A stretch of DNA of 64,000 nt from Paramecium pentaurelia (GCA_905183005.1 CAJJDO010000007.1:620001-684000); one strand, 5' to 3'; positions 47,786 to 60,166 are shown, numbered from the stretch's first letter. Notes: a model not told the origin generated them from the letters alone. Made by a program: numbers and translations.

Positions 47786-49418
47786 ATGGTATCTAACTTA
47801 TATATATTAATTTTAGAATAGTAAACTTAGTAAAAGGTCAAAAAAGAGTCTTTTGACAGAAGAAACCTAAAGTAAAGTTAAAATTTATTTCTTAGATAAA
47901 TAAAGAAATGAAGAATAGACTGAGTCTATAGTAAAAAATGTACGTAATGGTGATGCTACAAATCCAGAAGTAGTTGTAATTGGTGAAGGGGAATTGTAAA
48001 GAATGAAAGTATGAAAATATAATATCTATGTTATCAGAATAATGCAATAATCACAACGAAAGAAGAGCAAATATATTAAAAGAAATTGCTTGAGGAATAA
48101 AAAGAGAAGTAAATGGCTGCTGCTAAAGCAAAGAAATAACGTATGATTTAAATGGAAGAAGAAAAAAAAAAATAAGTTCCGTTGACATCATAATAAGAGG
48201 AGGATAAGGTTGTGAAAGATTCACTTCTTGCAAGAGTATTTATGGATCTAATATGTATCTTAGGCAGCAGAAATAATGAATGAATAAATGGATGATGTTA
48301 AGGAAATGAATAAGATGGTTATGTATGCTAAATGTGTAACTGTTCGAGATAAGCAATTAAAAGAAAAAAAAGAATTGGTTGACTAATATAAAGTTTAGGA
48401 AAAGAGAAAGGATTTGATGATGGAAATAGAAAGGTTGAAATCTATTAAGTATCATGAAGAAAAAGATAAATAAAGAAAAATTGAATAAAAATAAGGACAT
48501 GATATTATAATTGAATAAATTAAAGAGAGAGAATTAATTAGATTAAAAGATAAAGAAGAATAAGAAAGAGAGGGATAAATTATGCTAAAAAAGATTAAGT
48601 AATTACAATAGGAAGAAACTTAAAAAGCAATGCTAAAAAAAATATCTTAATAAAAAGTATAAGAAGAAATATTAGATGCAAATGATAAGGCTATCTTAGT
48701 TAAAGAAAAAAGAAAATTGGAAGAAAGAGAGGAAGAAGAAATGATAGTGAAATACAATTTACAGAAAGCATAGAAAGAAGCTGAAATCTTAGAGGAGTAA
48801 AGAAGAATTAAAGAAGAGAAAGAACGTGAAGTTTAAAGATTAAGAGAAATGCAAGAAAAGGCATAAGATAGATAAGCAGAATTAGATGCATTAAGAGCCA
48901 AAAGAGCTATGGAATAAAATGAAAGATAAGCAAGAGAAAAGGAAAGAAAAGAAGCAGAATTAAAAATGCGATTAAATCATGATGTTCATGAAGCAAGAAA
49001 ATTATAATAATATGAAAAATAAGAAAGATTAGAAGAATAAGTAAAATTTGATTTTTATTATTAAGGCAAGATTAGAAAGGGATGAATTTTAAAGAGTTAT
49101 TCAAAAATAGAAATAAGAAAGAGAAAACGAACTTAAGTTGTTACATGATAAGGAGGCACTTGTTAAAAAACATGCAGATGAATTAAGAAAGTAAATATCT
49201 TTGAATGAAGAGAAGAAAAAATAAGAAGAAAGAGATAAGTATTTTACTATTAATAAATTAGATTAGAAGAAGGTAAAAAGATAAGAGATAAAATGTTGAA
49301 TGAAAAGAAACTGTTAGAAAATATTAAAGATACTAAATTAAGAACTTTAAATGATAATGGAATCGCTGATAAATACAAAGCAGAATTAGCTCGAAAGAAA
49401 ATTAATATATTAATTTGA
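47786..49418 (+). CDS. CFAP45: CFAP45-like ciliary microtubule inner protein
   Basis: A 499-residue helical protein after removing five introns (28, 29, 28, 25 and 23 nt; exact frame). The first intron (47789-47816) begins immediately after the ATG. Conserved blocks match CFAP45 (CCDC19): MNKMVMYAKCVTVRDKQLKE, then RKDLMMEIERLKS, REVQRLREMQEKAQDRQAEL with DALRAKRA, ARLERDEFQRVIQKQK, KKHADELRKQISLNE and a final GIADKYKAELARKKI. In relatives it lies inside the A-tubule of axonemal doublets, stabilises the lattice and has been linked to adenine-nucleotide handling. Together with the CFAP210-like gene and the SAXO-like gene it forms a loose group of ciliary genes. Confidence 0.9.
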
Positions 49419-49808
49419 TCAAATGATTATTTGAAAATTTATTTTATTTATCATTAAATATCTGTATAAGAAAGAATAAATAATTTATTATCTATTAAAA
49501 ATCTATTAATTTTATATGTTAAATAATACTTTCGAAGTATTTATTATATTTATTTAAACTATTTAATTAATAATAAAATTTTATATCATAACAATACAAA
49601 TTATATAGAATAATTATGTAATAATGTAAATACACATTTTTATTAAAAAAGGTTGCATCACCATTAAATTCAAGGCTTATTAAGGATTTGAAATGCAAAG
49701 CTTTGAAATAAAGAGGATAAGATATTAAAAAAATGAAATTTTCAGTTTTTGAACTTAAAAAACTGTATTGATAAATTACAAAGAAATTAATTACTATAAT
49801 ATTAATAT
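49419..49808. other. Intergenic between convergent genes
   Basis: A+T-rich spacer. A chance minus-strand frame (49567-49808) shows no domain and is not used. Confidence 0.4.
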
Positions 49809-51326
49809 TCATAAATTGACGTTCTAGAGAATACCAGATTATCTATTTTAATAATTTTAAGTATCTCGCTTATTTTTATTAAAAAAGGTAATCTAAAAAA
49901 ATATAAAAATTATAACTTTTAAAGTTTTATCTTTACTGGCTGTGTATAACATTTCTTCTTCGTCATTCCAATATATTTTAGTTATAGGACCATTATGAAG
50001 TTATATTTCATAGATAGGAATTTTCTTTTCAATATCCCATACAGTAACAAATCCTTCTTAATTTCCTATGTAAACTTCTCCTCTAAAAAGGGACCAAGCT
50101 ATACATCTGCTTTTAATTTTATTTTTGAATTATGTAGCTTCTTGTACCTAAATTTCCTTAATTAATTTTTATAAATACTTTATTAAAAATATTTAGTATA
50201 ATAGCTTAGCCTGTTTAAAATCCAATAGCTATGATAATGTCTTAGGATTTTTGAATAATCAAATCTCTAATAAATTATAAATTAGTATCAAGATTGATTT
50301 TTAATGTAGCCTAATGATAAGCATAAATAATTCCTCCTCTATCTCCTATAAATGCATAATCTCTGGCTTCATCATATTTTAAACAAGTTAATTCATGCTT
50401 ATGATAAAGATCTTTTATATATGATGATATTTATAATACCTATAAAAGTATCACCCTTTTTGATATTCATTACACGATATCTTTAATCTTTACTTACTGA
50501 ATATATATTATCTCCATAAATATGTAAACCCATAATCCTAGCAGTATGTTATTGATAATCATTAGATTCTAATAAATGTTTTTTTGATTTAAATTAAAGA
50601 TGGTTGATAATTCCATTATCTAAACTAATGATATATTTATATGATTAATTTACCCAACTAAAATATTGTCTTTTATTACACTCATACTAATTGGTTATGA
50701 ATTATATTTCTTTCTCCATATCATCTATGGTCCAATTAAACAATCTAAATATCCTAATGGTTTAAGATTAGATATATCAATATCTTCTTGCCAAGGAAAT
50801 TTCATATTATGAAAATTTGTAGTTGCTCTATTTAATGGACTCATTTCACCAAGTAATACAAATAGTGCATCTTCATAAAAATAAAAATCTCTAAGACCCA
50901 AATCAAATGTTCTTACACTATCTAATTATAGTTTGGAAATAGTAAATGAAGGAGATTAGATGAATTCTTTAAAAATAATTGAGTTTAGAATTTGTTCATT
51001 TTATATAATTTACTTAAGGTATTACTCTAATCCTTTTCTTCTTTCAATAATTTCTTATTCAGTTTTTTTAACAATAAAAGTTGTATAAGTCTATTTAGGT
51101 AGTAATGGAATTGTGTTACCAAAATATTCACTTAATCTTTAATTTAATTGCTTAAACTAATTAAATCTAATACTCAATTATATGATGATACCTTTTCTCA
51201 ATTCTCCAAACTTTATCTCCATCATTTATTTCTATTTCATATAAAGTAACTTTTTCATTATCTAAGCTCGGATAGTGTTTTTTAATAAGGATCTTTTTTC
51301 ATTAATTTTTTATATAATACTTCCAT
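49809..51326 (-). CDS. PX-WD40 protein (downstream paralog)
   Basis: A protein of about 461 residues after introns of 28, 25, 29, 28 and 22 nt (453 if a further in-frame 24-nt candidate near the 3' end is also removed). The N-terminus is a phosphoinositide-binding PX domain: VTLYEIEINDGDKVWRIEKR, then FNQFKQLNQRL and a proline-rich turn TIPLLPKQTY. From residue ~170 it has WD40-like repeats (SMSVIKDNILVGLDNGIINH, NIYSVSKDQRYRV, YAFIGDRGGIIYAYHQAT, EGFVTVWDIEKK, LYTASKDKTLKV). Predicted to bind endosomal PI3P through PX and proteins through the propeller. The next gene upstream is its tandem duplicate. The R-F element of PX appears only after the second intron is removed. Confidence 0.82.
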
Positions 51327-51382
51327 AAAATCTAAAATTTAGTTTATAAAATAAAAATTATATCATATTAATACAATAAAAT

Positions 51383-52787
51383 TCAATTATTTTAATCCCA
51401 CTATTCTATGTCATCTAAACTTTTCTTTTATTTTTCAATAATGATTTCACCATCCCATCTTTTAGGTAGACATATAATTTTTATAGTTTTATCCTTACTT
51501 GAAGTCATTAAAATTGAAGCATCTTCATTCCAAATCATTTTTGTTATTTCATTTTAATGAACTTAATATTCTTTTATAGGTGAACAATCCTTTGCACTCC
51601 AAATAGTAATTGTACCATCACTATTACCAATAAAAACTTCACCTCTACTACTTGACCAACATACACATCTACTTTTATCTTTATTTTTGAATTATGTAAT
51701 CTTTTTTGTATTTTTTTCCTAAATTAATTTATTCTCTTATTACCTAACCAATACCTCCAATATCATAAACAATAGTAGAACCAGTATAAAAACATATTCC
51801 TATTAAATAATTTTTAATTGGATCAACTGCTAAATCTCTTAGAAATTAATCATTGAAATCTAAGGTAATTAATTTAGAAGAATTTTGAAATATCATAATT
51901 TATCCATTTCTATCTCCTATAAATGCACAATTTCTTATTTCATTGAATTTAAGACAAGTTAATTCATAATTGTGATGATAATCAACTTCTAATTATCCTG
52001 TTTAAAAATTTACTACTCTATAGTTTTAATCCTTGCTAACAGAATATATTAATTAATTAAATAGATACACTCCCATTACTCTACTTTAATGTTATTCAAT
52101 TTCATAACTTGTATTTATTTTTCCAGGTAATATAGTTAAATAATTGATCATTCCATTATCTAAACCAATTAAAAGTGATTGATTATGAAAATATAAACAA
52201 ATAGCTTAAGAATTATATTTTTTTGTCCAACTCTTAACTGAATGTTCCCAGCATTCTATTGAACCAACTGGAACTATTGCTTCATCATCTATAATATTCT
52301 AAATATATGCATCAAATCTGCTTAAAGCATTAGTTTCTGCATTTAATATAATCAGTAAATCTTCACTATAATAAAAATCTCTTATTCCAAATTTAAAATT
52401 TTGTAAAATGGTTACTTAGATTTTACTTTAAGTTAAATTTAAAAAACTCTAAAATTAACCACTATTTATAATTCTTTCATTTTGAGAAATCACGTGTAAA
52501 AATTTTTCTAATTCCTATCTTCTTTGGTCTAATTCTTAGTCAGATTTACCAACTAAAAATGTTATATATTTCTTTTTAGGTAAGTCAGGTAATATATCTC
52601 CAAAATATTATGTTAAACTGTCCTTTAATTTTTTAAATTCGGAATATCTATCTAAATAATTTAAATACCTCTTTTATACTACCCATTCTTTATTCTAATT
52701 TTGTATTTTTATTTAATAATGAACTGTCCTTCCATCTTCTTCACTAATTAAAAAAGAAGGAATAGATAGTTTATAATTTAATTACAT
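51383..52787 (-). CDS. PX-WD40 protein (upstream paralog)
   Basis: A 452-residue protein after removing introns of 21 and 25 nt. N-terminal PX domain: VHYQIKIQNQNKEWVVQKR, then YSEFKKLKDSL and DILPDLPKKKY. A linker (LIILNAETNALSRFDAYIQN) leads to WD40-like repeats (LLIGLDNGMINYLTIL, LIYSVSKDQNYRVVNF, CAFIGDRNGQIMIFQ, EVFIGNSDGTITIW, LMTSSKDKTIKIICLP). The order and many residues match the neighbouring gene, in the same orientation 56 bp away, so they arose by tandem duplication. They have diverged in intron number (two against at least five), so the duplication is not recent. Confidence 0.85.
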
Positions 52788-52924
52788 TAATTTAATAATG
52801 AGCTCTTATAATTATAATATTACAAATATTTTATACAATATTAAATTAGATATAATAATAATAAATATATCAAAATAAGAAAATATATCAAATGATATAC
52901 TAATAATCAAAAATACTTTAAATA

Positions 52925-53353
52925 TCATTCTAATTTTAATTAGATTGTAGAAATTTACATTTACTCCACCTTTTTTTCACTAATCTTCTTTCCTCTATGA
53001 TAAGTGCTTCTTATGTAACTTTCTGAATATTAATTTTGACAAATCATCCAATCTCCTGTTTTTAAATTTTTATCATCATATTATCCTCTAAATTTCATTT
53101 TTATTATATTACATATGGTAAAGATCATCTGAAAAATTTTTAATAATCCATTATCCAACTCTGTATTTTCCTTTAAATTCACCTTCCTCACTTTATATAT
53201 TTATAAAACTTTAATATACATTCTGTCAGAATATGTTAAGACCCATTTACCAACTTTCACTCCATATTCATAATTTCCTTCTGCTATTCCATTTTGAATT
53301 TCCTCTTTCATAAATCCATGTATCATCTATTTATCAGATAACAATTAGTTCAT
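52925..53353 (-). CDS. Small MORN-repeat protein
   Basis: A 124-residue protein after removing introns of 29 and 25 nt. It has MORN-like repeats: EGNYEYGVKVGKWVLTYSD, EGEFKGKYRVGQWIIKNFSD and a third, degenerate GQYDDKNLKTGDWMICQN. The G-x-Y/F-x-x-G-x-x-x-G-x-W spacing is characteristic. MORN repeats bind membranes or act as rigid spacers in ciliary and cortical proteins. Two starts are possible (53353 or 53326). No other domain. Confidence 0.72.
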
Positions 53354-54013
53354 TTTAAATAAAAATAAAATCAAATAATGTTTTTTTTCTATTAGTTTTA
53401 AATAATCTCTATTATATTAGAACCTTAAATCTTTTTTTTTTGAAATAGAAATATATGTAGTGTATGATAAAATAGAAAATATTTTAAGGATAAACAATAT
53501 TTAAAGAACTAAATCAATTTAAATATAAAATAAATAGTTCAAACAATTTTTGAATTATTTAGAAGAATAGAATAAAAGAATATTTATTTAATAAGGTTTA
53601 TTGATAGAAAATAAGATTTTTATAATTAATAAGTTGATAGATTAAAGATAATTCATAAAGGATTAAAAAATATTAAATCCTATATTAGACTTCAATTTTA
53701 ATAAATTATTTTTTATTGCATAATGAATAGGATAAAAATAGATTATTTAAAATCAAGATGTATAAATGTATATTATATTTTACATGACAATATTAAATAA
53801 ATAGAAGGATATATCTATAATAAAAATAATCAGTTATTTGAAAATATGATTAAATTGTTCCGTTGATGATATATTTTACTTAAACCAAATATAATTATAT
53901 ATTCTAGCAAAATTTTGTCATAATGGATATTACCATTTCATGTTTTTGTGCCTTTTGTTGGTTCTTACTAGCTTGTGCATGTATAACTATTCTTTAATAA
54001 AATAAATCGTAAA
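53354..54013. other. Intergenic, divergent
   Basis: A+T-rich. A short frame at 53923 encoding a Cys-rich hydrophobic peptide (CFCAFCWFLLACACITIL) is out of frame with the next gene by one base. I could not splice it on convincingly, but it could be an unrecognised signal exon. Confidence 0.3.
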
Positions 54014-54739
54014 TGAAAGCATCAAATAATAACAACATGCATTAGATGTTGTAATTCATCTAAGTTAATGAGACTTACAATAATGAAATTGTAATTGTAA
54101 GGTTCATGGTCAATAAGCATGAGGTTTTGCCAAAAATAGAGTTCCAATTGAGTAATGATAATTCTGAACAATATTCATAGGCCCTCTATGATCATTTATA
54201 TAATTTGAAACCAAATGAATGTAGCTTCTTATACTTTGTAAGCTATCGAATATCTATTAAAATACATTAGGATGAGCCTTTAAGTTTCATCTAGAAATAG
54301 AGATTTAATCTGATCACTTCGTTAAGCTCAAATGTTATTCTAAAATTATTAAACATTAATTATATACCCATAATAAGAACAAATTATTCCTAGTACTAAT
54401 TTGAAGAGGTAGAATGTTAATTAATCAACTTAGTCTATTCAATAAGGAAGTCATTCAGTAATTGAAAAATTGAATCTCTAATGGTAAGCATAATGTAAAA
54501 CAAAATCTAAGATATCTAAAGAATTACTTTCGATAATAAATGAATTCAAATCTATTTATCGTATAGAAATACTCTTGAGATCCACTTTAAAATAATTAAA
54601 GAAGGAAACCTATTAAGAATATGATGTTCTTTATGTACCAACAGACGAGTTAATAAAGTTAAAAACTAACATAGAATCTTCAATAACGGACTGCTTTCGA
54701 TATTTAGAATAAATGAATAATTGTAATTAGGTTAAATGA
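54014..54739 (+). CDS. Unknown protein, 241 residues
   Basis: An intronless frame from ATG at 54014 to TGA at 54737-54739. It is well mixed in composition, with segments HEVLPKIEFQLSNDNSEQYS and ISKELLSIINEFKSIYRIEI, suggesting a compact helical and beta protein. There is no signal peptide or transmembrane segment and no recognisable motif. Gln is again mostly TAA/TAG. Length and composition make chance unlikely. Confidence 0.65.
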
Positions 54740-55004
54740 GTAATATATTTCAGATGAATTCATATATTAACTAGTTAAAAATGTATGGTAATTATTATCA
54801 ATATAAATATTAATTATTTGATTAATTAAATGGCATAATAAACCCCTTAATAATGCAAAGCTAACTTAGTTTAATAATCTATTTCAAATTAATAAAAAAA
54901 TCTATGCTCAATTAATTAATCTTAAATAGCAGAAAAGGATTTATTATCCTCAAAAAAGAAAGTATAATATAATCAATCCTGTTTAAAAAGTCTATGACAG
55001 ACTA

Positions 55005-55662
55005 ATGAGTTCTTAAACAAATTGAGATAACTAATCATAACTCTCTTAATATTTTGATCATTTAGGAGGTAGAAATTTAATTAATTTTAGGCAAATGTTT
55101 ATGTTCATTATGTAACTGTGGAAAACATAAATGTAATAACAAGAATTGTATTAACAAACATTAATTACATGGAAATTATACAATATATCAAAAAGAATTT
55201 GTAAAAAAGACTCAAGAAAATGGATCAAAATGTAACTAAAATATATTTTAATAACCAAAATTTACATGTAACTTAGCAAATGTGACAACTTATAAAGTAA
55301 TTAAGTGGAAACTATGAATTAAGCATGATTTTTCAGGATATAATAGTAAAGTAGATTTACAGAAGAATACATCTAAACCTACTGTTAATGGTATTCCTTT
55401 TTCTGGAATATCAACTTATAATAATATGTATTTAAATTGGGGAATGGGTGACACACCTCAATTATTACCATAAAACAATCCTACTATTATCAAAGAAATG
55501 CCATTTATGGGAAAAAGCATTTATAAAGATAGTTATTAAGGAACTCAAACACTTAATGGCTAATATAATAATGAATATCACAAAGAGTTTGATCCTAAAC
55601 ATTTGAACCAATGTCCAGCAAAAGAGGTGTTAGAAGAGGTTGCTAAAAGTACTTAATTTTGA
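55005..55662 (+). CDS. SAXO-type microtubule-stabilising protein
   Basis: A 196-residue model with introns 55009-55026 (18 nt), 55069-55090 (22 nt) and 55297-55323 (27 nt). The N-terminal motif CLCSLCNCGKHKC matches the cysteine signature (CxCxxCxCGxHxC) of SAXO/FAM154 proteins, relatives of MAP6/STOP that bind ciliary and basal-body microtubules. The remainder has repeat-like motifs (HDFSGYNSK, GIPFSGISTYNN, MPFMGKSIYKDSY) resembling the microtubule-binding Mn modules. The extreme 5' end is uncertain. A 55-codon frame at 54830-54997 (MAQQTPQQCKAN...) could be an upstream exon if joined by a 37-nt intron. Confidence 0.75.
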
Positions 55663-55735
55663 ATTAATTTCAGAGAGTTGATTATAGATAAAAATAATAT
55701 TATTATATTTTTAATTTATTTATTAAATACTCAAT

Positions 55736-57463
55736 ATGAATAATAAAAAGCCTTATTTTCATTAAAAGACAGTTAAAGATTTAAATTTAAACTCTGTATA
55801 AGATTAAACTTAATCATTCATATTGAATGATTCTTAAATTATGAAATTGACAACATAAATTAATTAATAGAATCAAAAAATCAATAAATTAATCAAAACT
55901 ATTGATGACTCTAGATAAGAATAACATAATAAATTTAATCAACATTATAAAGAACTTTTCAATTCTAATTCAAAATAATACAATCAAGAAATATTAAAGG
56001 AAATATCTGCATTAAAATAGAAGTTTGAAAAAATTGAGGAAACTTAACCTTTTTAGACAACTAAATAGAAAACTCATTATTACTCATAATTACCTCCATT
56101 GTAATCTTCTTATTTTGAATAATAAAAATCAGAAAAAAAAGAGGAATCAATTTATAAATAACCATAGGATTAAAAGAATAGAGGAATTAAAAGCTAATCT
56201 ATATATGAAAAAGAAATTGAAGACTTGAATTTAGAAGTCTAAACCAAACATCAATCACATAGTACTCATAAAAAATCAAAATAAAATCAATCTTAAAATA
56301 ACTATACTAAAACTGAAGCATCCCCTCCTTAATCATCAAAAAGAAAGATATCAAATTCTTAGACTATTATGTCTAGATAAAAAAAAAGAATATAAAAACT
56401 AGATAATAGCAATAATTTTGATTATTTTAAAGATCCTCATAGGATTAACACTAAATAATCTTTTGAATAAGGTAAATTAAAAATAAAATCTTAATAAAAA
56501 AATTAGTTTGATTTAAAATAATCAAAATAATTATTAAGAAGATTTAGAGTTGTTTCAATATGTGTTTGGTTATCTTTAACATTGTTAAAATACTGCCAAA
56601 AGATTTGGTATTAAAAATATATGATTTTTAAAGATTGGTCATAAGAATTGATTGGTCAATTTGACTCTTAGTTTGTAAGTTTCTTTTATGTAATTAGAGA
56701 ATTATTAATTTGTAGTGGATAAATTTTATAAAGAATGTATACTAAAAAAATTAATAGACAAATCATGGGTATTTAAATCACAATCTGATATTCAGATTAA
56801 ATGTCATAATATTTTGGTTGTGTTGGAAATCTTCTTTAAAAATCTAATTGTTCAATCTTTAGATCTTTCTGTAGACCATATTAATTTTATATAAAAATTT
56901 TCCTTAAAAAAAGGATATTTATTATCAGGTCATAGTAGATTTGTAATAAATAGGATTAATGTAAGACCAAATAATACTCTTAAGTAATGAATGAATATTC
57001 TATTAAAAGTATCAATAATCATTAATAGATATAAATGATAATTTTGGAATATTCATATATTTAGATACTTCTTCCTCTAATTGTAGAAGGAGAATTTTGG
57101 ATGAGGATGCCAAATTATAAGGAATCTCTAAAAATATTTGTATCAATTCTACATTATTTGTATATTGAGACATTTTAAAATTTACCTTCAATATAAAAGG
57201 ATATAACTTATGATAATGTATTTTTATTTTATAGTTTAAAAAAGGATTGGATTCCTTTGTTCGATTTTAGTAGAAATCCAATAGATGGATTTTATTAATT
57301 GATAAATTGTAAACATCCTAAATATTCTTATAACAAAGATGGAGTTGTTTTAGGATTATATAATAAAGTTGAATTGCATCCAATAATTCTTCATAATGGA
57401 TATAGAAATATTAGAGAAAACTTTAGGTAATATTGTGATTATATTTTATCTTTAATATTATGA
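55736..57463 (+). CDS. Unknown protein with disordered N-terminus
   Basis: A 539-residue model with introns 56675-56699, 56943-56965, 57009-57028 and 57160-57199 (25, 23, 20 and 40 nt); the spliced length is a multiple of three. Residues 1-260 are Gln/Lys/Ser-rich with one coiled-coil stretch. The C-terminal half is globular (LVVLEIFFKNLIVQSLDL, FGIFIYLDTSSSNC, DWIPLFDFSRNPIDGFYQ). No family recognised. The 40-nt intron is longer than the rest and is the least certain part. Without it the frame ends early at TGA. Confidence 0.65.
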
Positions 57464-57690
57464 TAATTTTGAATAGGATAGATAATAATAATGATTGGTT
57501 AAATTTATTTTTTTTTAAATTAAAAAATTAATATTTAGAGAATAATTTCATATTTATTTTAATAGAACAATTATTCAATTAATAAGACAATTTAAATAAA
57601 GGTTGATGTGATAAAATATCACTCTTATTAAGAAACATTGTATTTAATGTATGATTTTAATATGCAAAATTAATTATAAAATTTTTTGGT

Positions 57691-57957
57691 TCATTGTATT
57701 TCCCTTAATCTCTTAATCATTGATGAATGCAATGAACTATCAAGGTATTTATTGATATGATTTTTTAATCGTATTTTTTTAGCATATCCACAACTTTCTG
57801 ATGATTCAATCGAAACTGATGTTGACACTTCTGCAGGTTCCCATACTTGCTTTACAAATTCTAATTCTGTTTTGTCTCCATCACATAATAATTCTTAAAT
57901 AATTTGTTCATCGAAATGTTTTGATGCTAGTTTCAAGCATACAGCTTCAGAATTCAT
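57691..57957 (-). CDS. Small unknown protein, 88 residues
   Basis: An intronless frame from ATG at 57955-57957 to TGA at 57691-57693. Acidic N-terminal half with a helical look (AVCLKLASKHFDEQIIQELL) and a Ser/Val-rich central stretch (EPAEVSTSVSIESSES), then a basic C-terminus (KKIRLKNHINKYLDSS). No domain named. Composition is balanced and uses CAA as well as TAA for Gln. Confidence 0.6.
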
Positions 57958-58836
57958 AAAATTATTTATGAATTAATATATATTTATTAGTATTTGATAA
58001 CCCCATGATAGTAATGGCAATATTAATAAAAAATTACTTATATTAAAATATTTAAAGTAGCTTGATCACTTACTTCACTTAAAGTCAGTAAATAATTGTA
58101 TATAATAAAATATATCTAAGAATATAAAACATAATCAACATTTAAAGAAAAATAAAATAATACAAAAAATTGAATGCTGCTAAATATATATGTTATCATA
58201 AGAATTTAGATATATTATTTTATTTAATTACATATAAAAAGATAATTAGATATCTATAAAATTTTGTAATTGTTGTTTATTCTTCTTTCTCAGTATTTAG
58301 AGTTCAATCAAATTAGAATAATAGAATACTTAATTAAGTTGATAACAACATTCTTAAAACTAAATTAATTAGTGCTTCCATTTTCTGAAATATTGCTATT
58401 AATTAATAAAATAAAGAGTACCATTTTAGGATCATAATAATGAAGTCTAGAATACTTTTTGACTAAGATTCAAATATTATATTTTAAATTATGACTTTAA
58501 AATTGGATTTCTTTGTAAATTCTTAAAGAATCCTTCTTCATAAACTCATCTTGAGAAAACTCTAAAATATATATTTATTAATAGAAAAGAAAGAGTATAT
58601 GATTGTTTATGAATAAAATATATGAAATCTTTAGGAAATGATAGTAAATTATTTGTGATGATAGTATCAATTTTTAATTTATATTGAATATTAATGCTAT
58701 CAAAATAAATCTATATAGAATTATATTAATAAAGTATTAAAATAACACTGTGACGTAAAAGTTTATTTATTAATGACATCAAAGAAATTGAGTTCATAAG
58801 TAATGATGGTGTATTTTTAATAATTAAAATTACAAA
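57958..58836. other. Gene-poor region
   Basis: A+T-rich DNA upstream of the protease gene. Short open pieces on the minus strand near 58310-58400 have no homology I can see. No repeat or RNA recognised. Confidence 0.35.
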
Positions 58837-59815
58837 ATGTCCAAAACATTATTAGCTTTAGGCACAATTGCACTCCTTGGAACACTTATGATGGTGAATC
58901 AACCAGATTAACTTGACTTCGCCTCAAAATATCAAACATTCAAATAAAAATACGGAAAGAGATATTCATAAACTGAAGATGCTTATAGAATGGCAGTCTA
59001 TACATAAAATGTCTTATATGCTGAATCAGTCAACTTGTAAGAAGGAAAAAGAGTTTTTGGTGAAACTATCTTCTTTGATTTAACAAAAGAAGAATTTGCT
59101 GAAACTTATTTGACTCTCAAAATCACAGAAGAAGATTTGAATCTTGAAAGAGTTCCTGCCAAGAATATTCAAGCTGCTGATAAAATTGATTGGACTAAAA
59201 ATGGAGCAGTCACTGATGTTAAAGACTAAGGATAATGTGGTTCATGCTGGACATTCGGTACAACAGGAGTTTTGGAAGGTTTCTTCTTTACAACTACTGG
59301 TGAATTACCAAATTTATCTGAATAATAATTGTTGGATTGCTCAACTTTCTAAGATTTCAATCTTGGTTGCAATGGTGGTCTCCCATACAGAGCATTATAA
59401 TATGTTAAGAGAAGTGGTATTACAACTTAAGCTGCTTATCCATATGTATTATTTTAATATTAATATTTAGACTGCTGTTTAAGGATCATGCAGAATTAAG
59501 GGAGGTGCTTATCACATTAAAGGAGCTGTCTAATTAGAAGCCACAGAAGAAGCTTTGATCTCATATCTTAATGAAGGACCAGTTTCAGTTGGAGTCGATG
59601 CTAGCAACTGGTAATACTATAATCCAGATACTGAAAAAATTTTCAGCAATTGCTAAGAGAGCTTAAATCATGCAGTTTTGGCTGTTGGTTATGACAAAGA
59701 TTCAATTAAAATCAAGAACTCTTGGAGTACTGCATGGGGAGATAAGGGATATATTCATTTAGCTAGAGGAAAAAACACTTGTGGTGTTTATAATACTAAT
59801 GTTGTTGTTGTTTGA
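58837..59815 (+). CDS. Cathepsin-L-like cysteine protease (papain family C1)
   Basis: A 317-residue pre-pro-protease after removing a 25-nt intron (59446-59470). The signal or anchor sequence LLALGTIALLGTLMMV is followed by an I29 inhibitor prodomain (FKQKYGKRYSQTEDAYRMAV, GETIFFDLTKEEFAETYL). The mature enzyme starts near IDWTKNGAVTDVKDQGQCGSCW with catalytic Cys137. It has the usual NLGCNGGLPYRALQYV and AAYPY, then LNHAVLAVGYD (His) and IKNSWSTAWGDKGYI (Asn). All three catalytic residues are intact. Lysosomal/phagosomal or secreted proteolysis is expected. Confidence 0.95.
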
Positions 59816-59860
59816 AAAAATTAATAATTTATATTTCACAAAGTAATAAAAATTACATTT

Positions 59861-60166
59861 TCAATTTATTTTTGCATGTTATTTTTATAAAAACATTGGA
59901 TTTCTATGAACAATTAAAGAATTAATGTATTCATTAGGAGAATATTCATAATTTTATTATTGATCTTATTCACTTAATTCTTTCAAAAATATGTCAGTTA
60001 AACAATCACGAGTCTTAATGTTTTCAATTTTTTAAGTAAATTTTTTATTTACATTTATAAATTCTATCAGATTGCTAGGATTCTTACTCACTTAAACTCT
60101 TCTATGATATTTTAATGTTTCAAAATTTGGAAGTTGATTTGATTTTTTATATTGTTTTAAATTCAT
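59861..60166 (-). CDS. Small unknown protein, 101 residues
   Basis: An intronless frame from ATG at 60164-60166 to TGA at 59861-59863. Basic first half (LKQYKKSNQLPNFETLKYHR) and an acidic, Gln-rich second half (LKELSEQDQQQNYEYSPNEY). No membrane segment or named domain. Convergent with the protease gene, 45 bp apart. Confidence 0.6.

Noticed and set aside
54830..54997. 55-codon Gln-rich frame MAQQTPQQCKAN
   Set aside because: Could be a real 5' exon of the SAXO-type gene, but joining it needs a 37-nt intron; the shorter model with an 18-nt intron was preferred.
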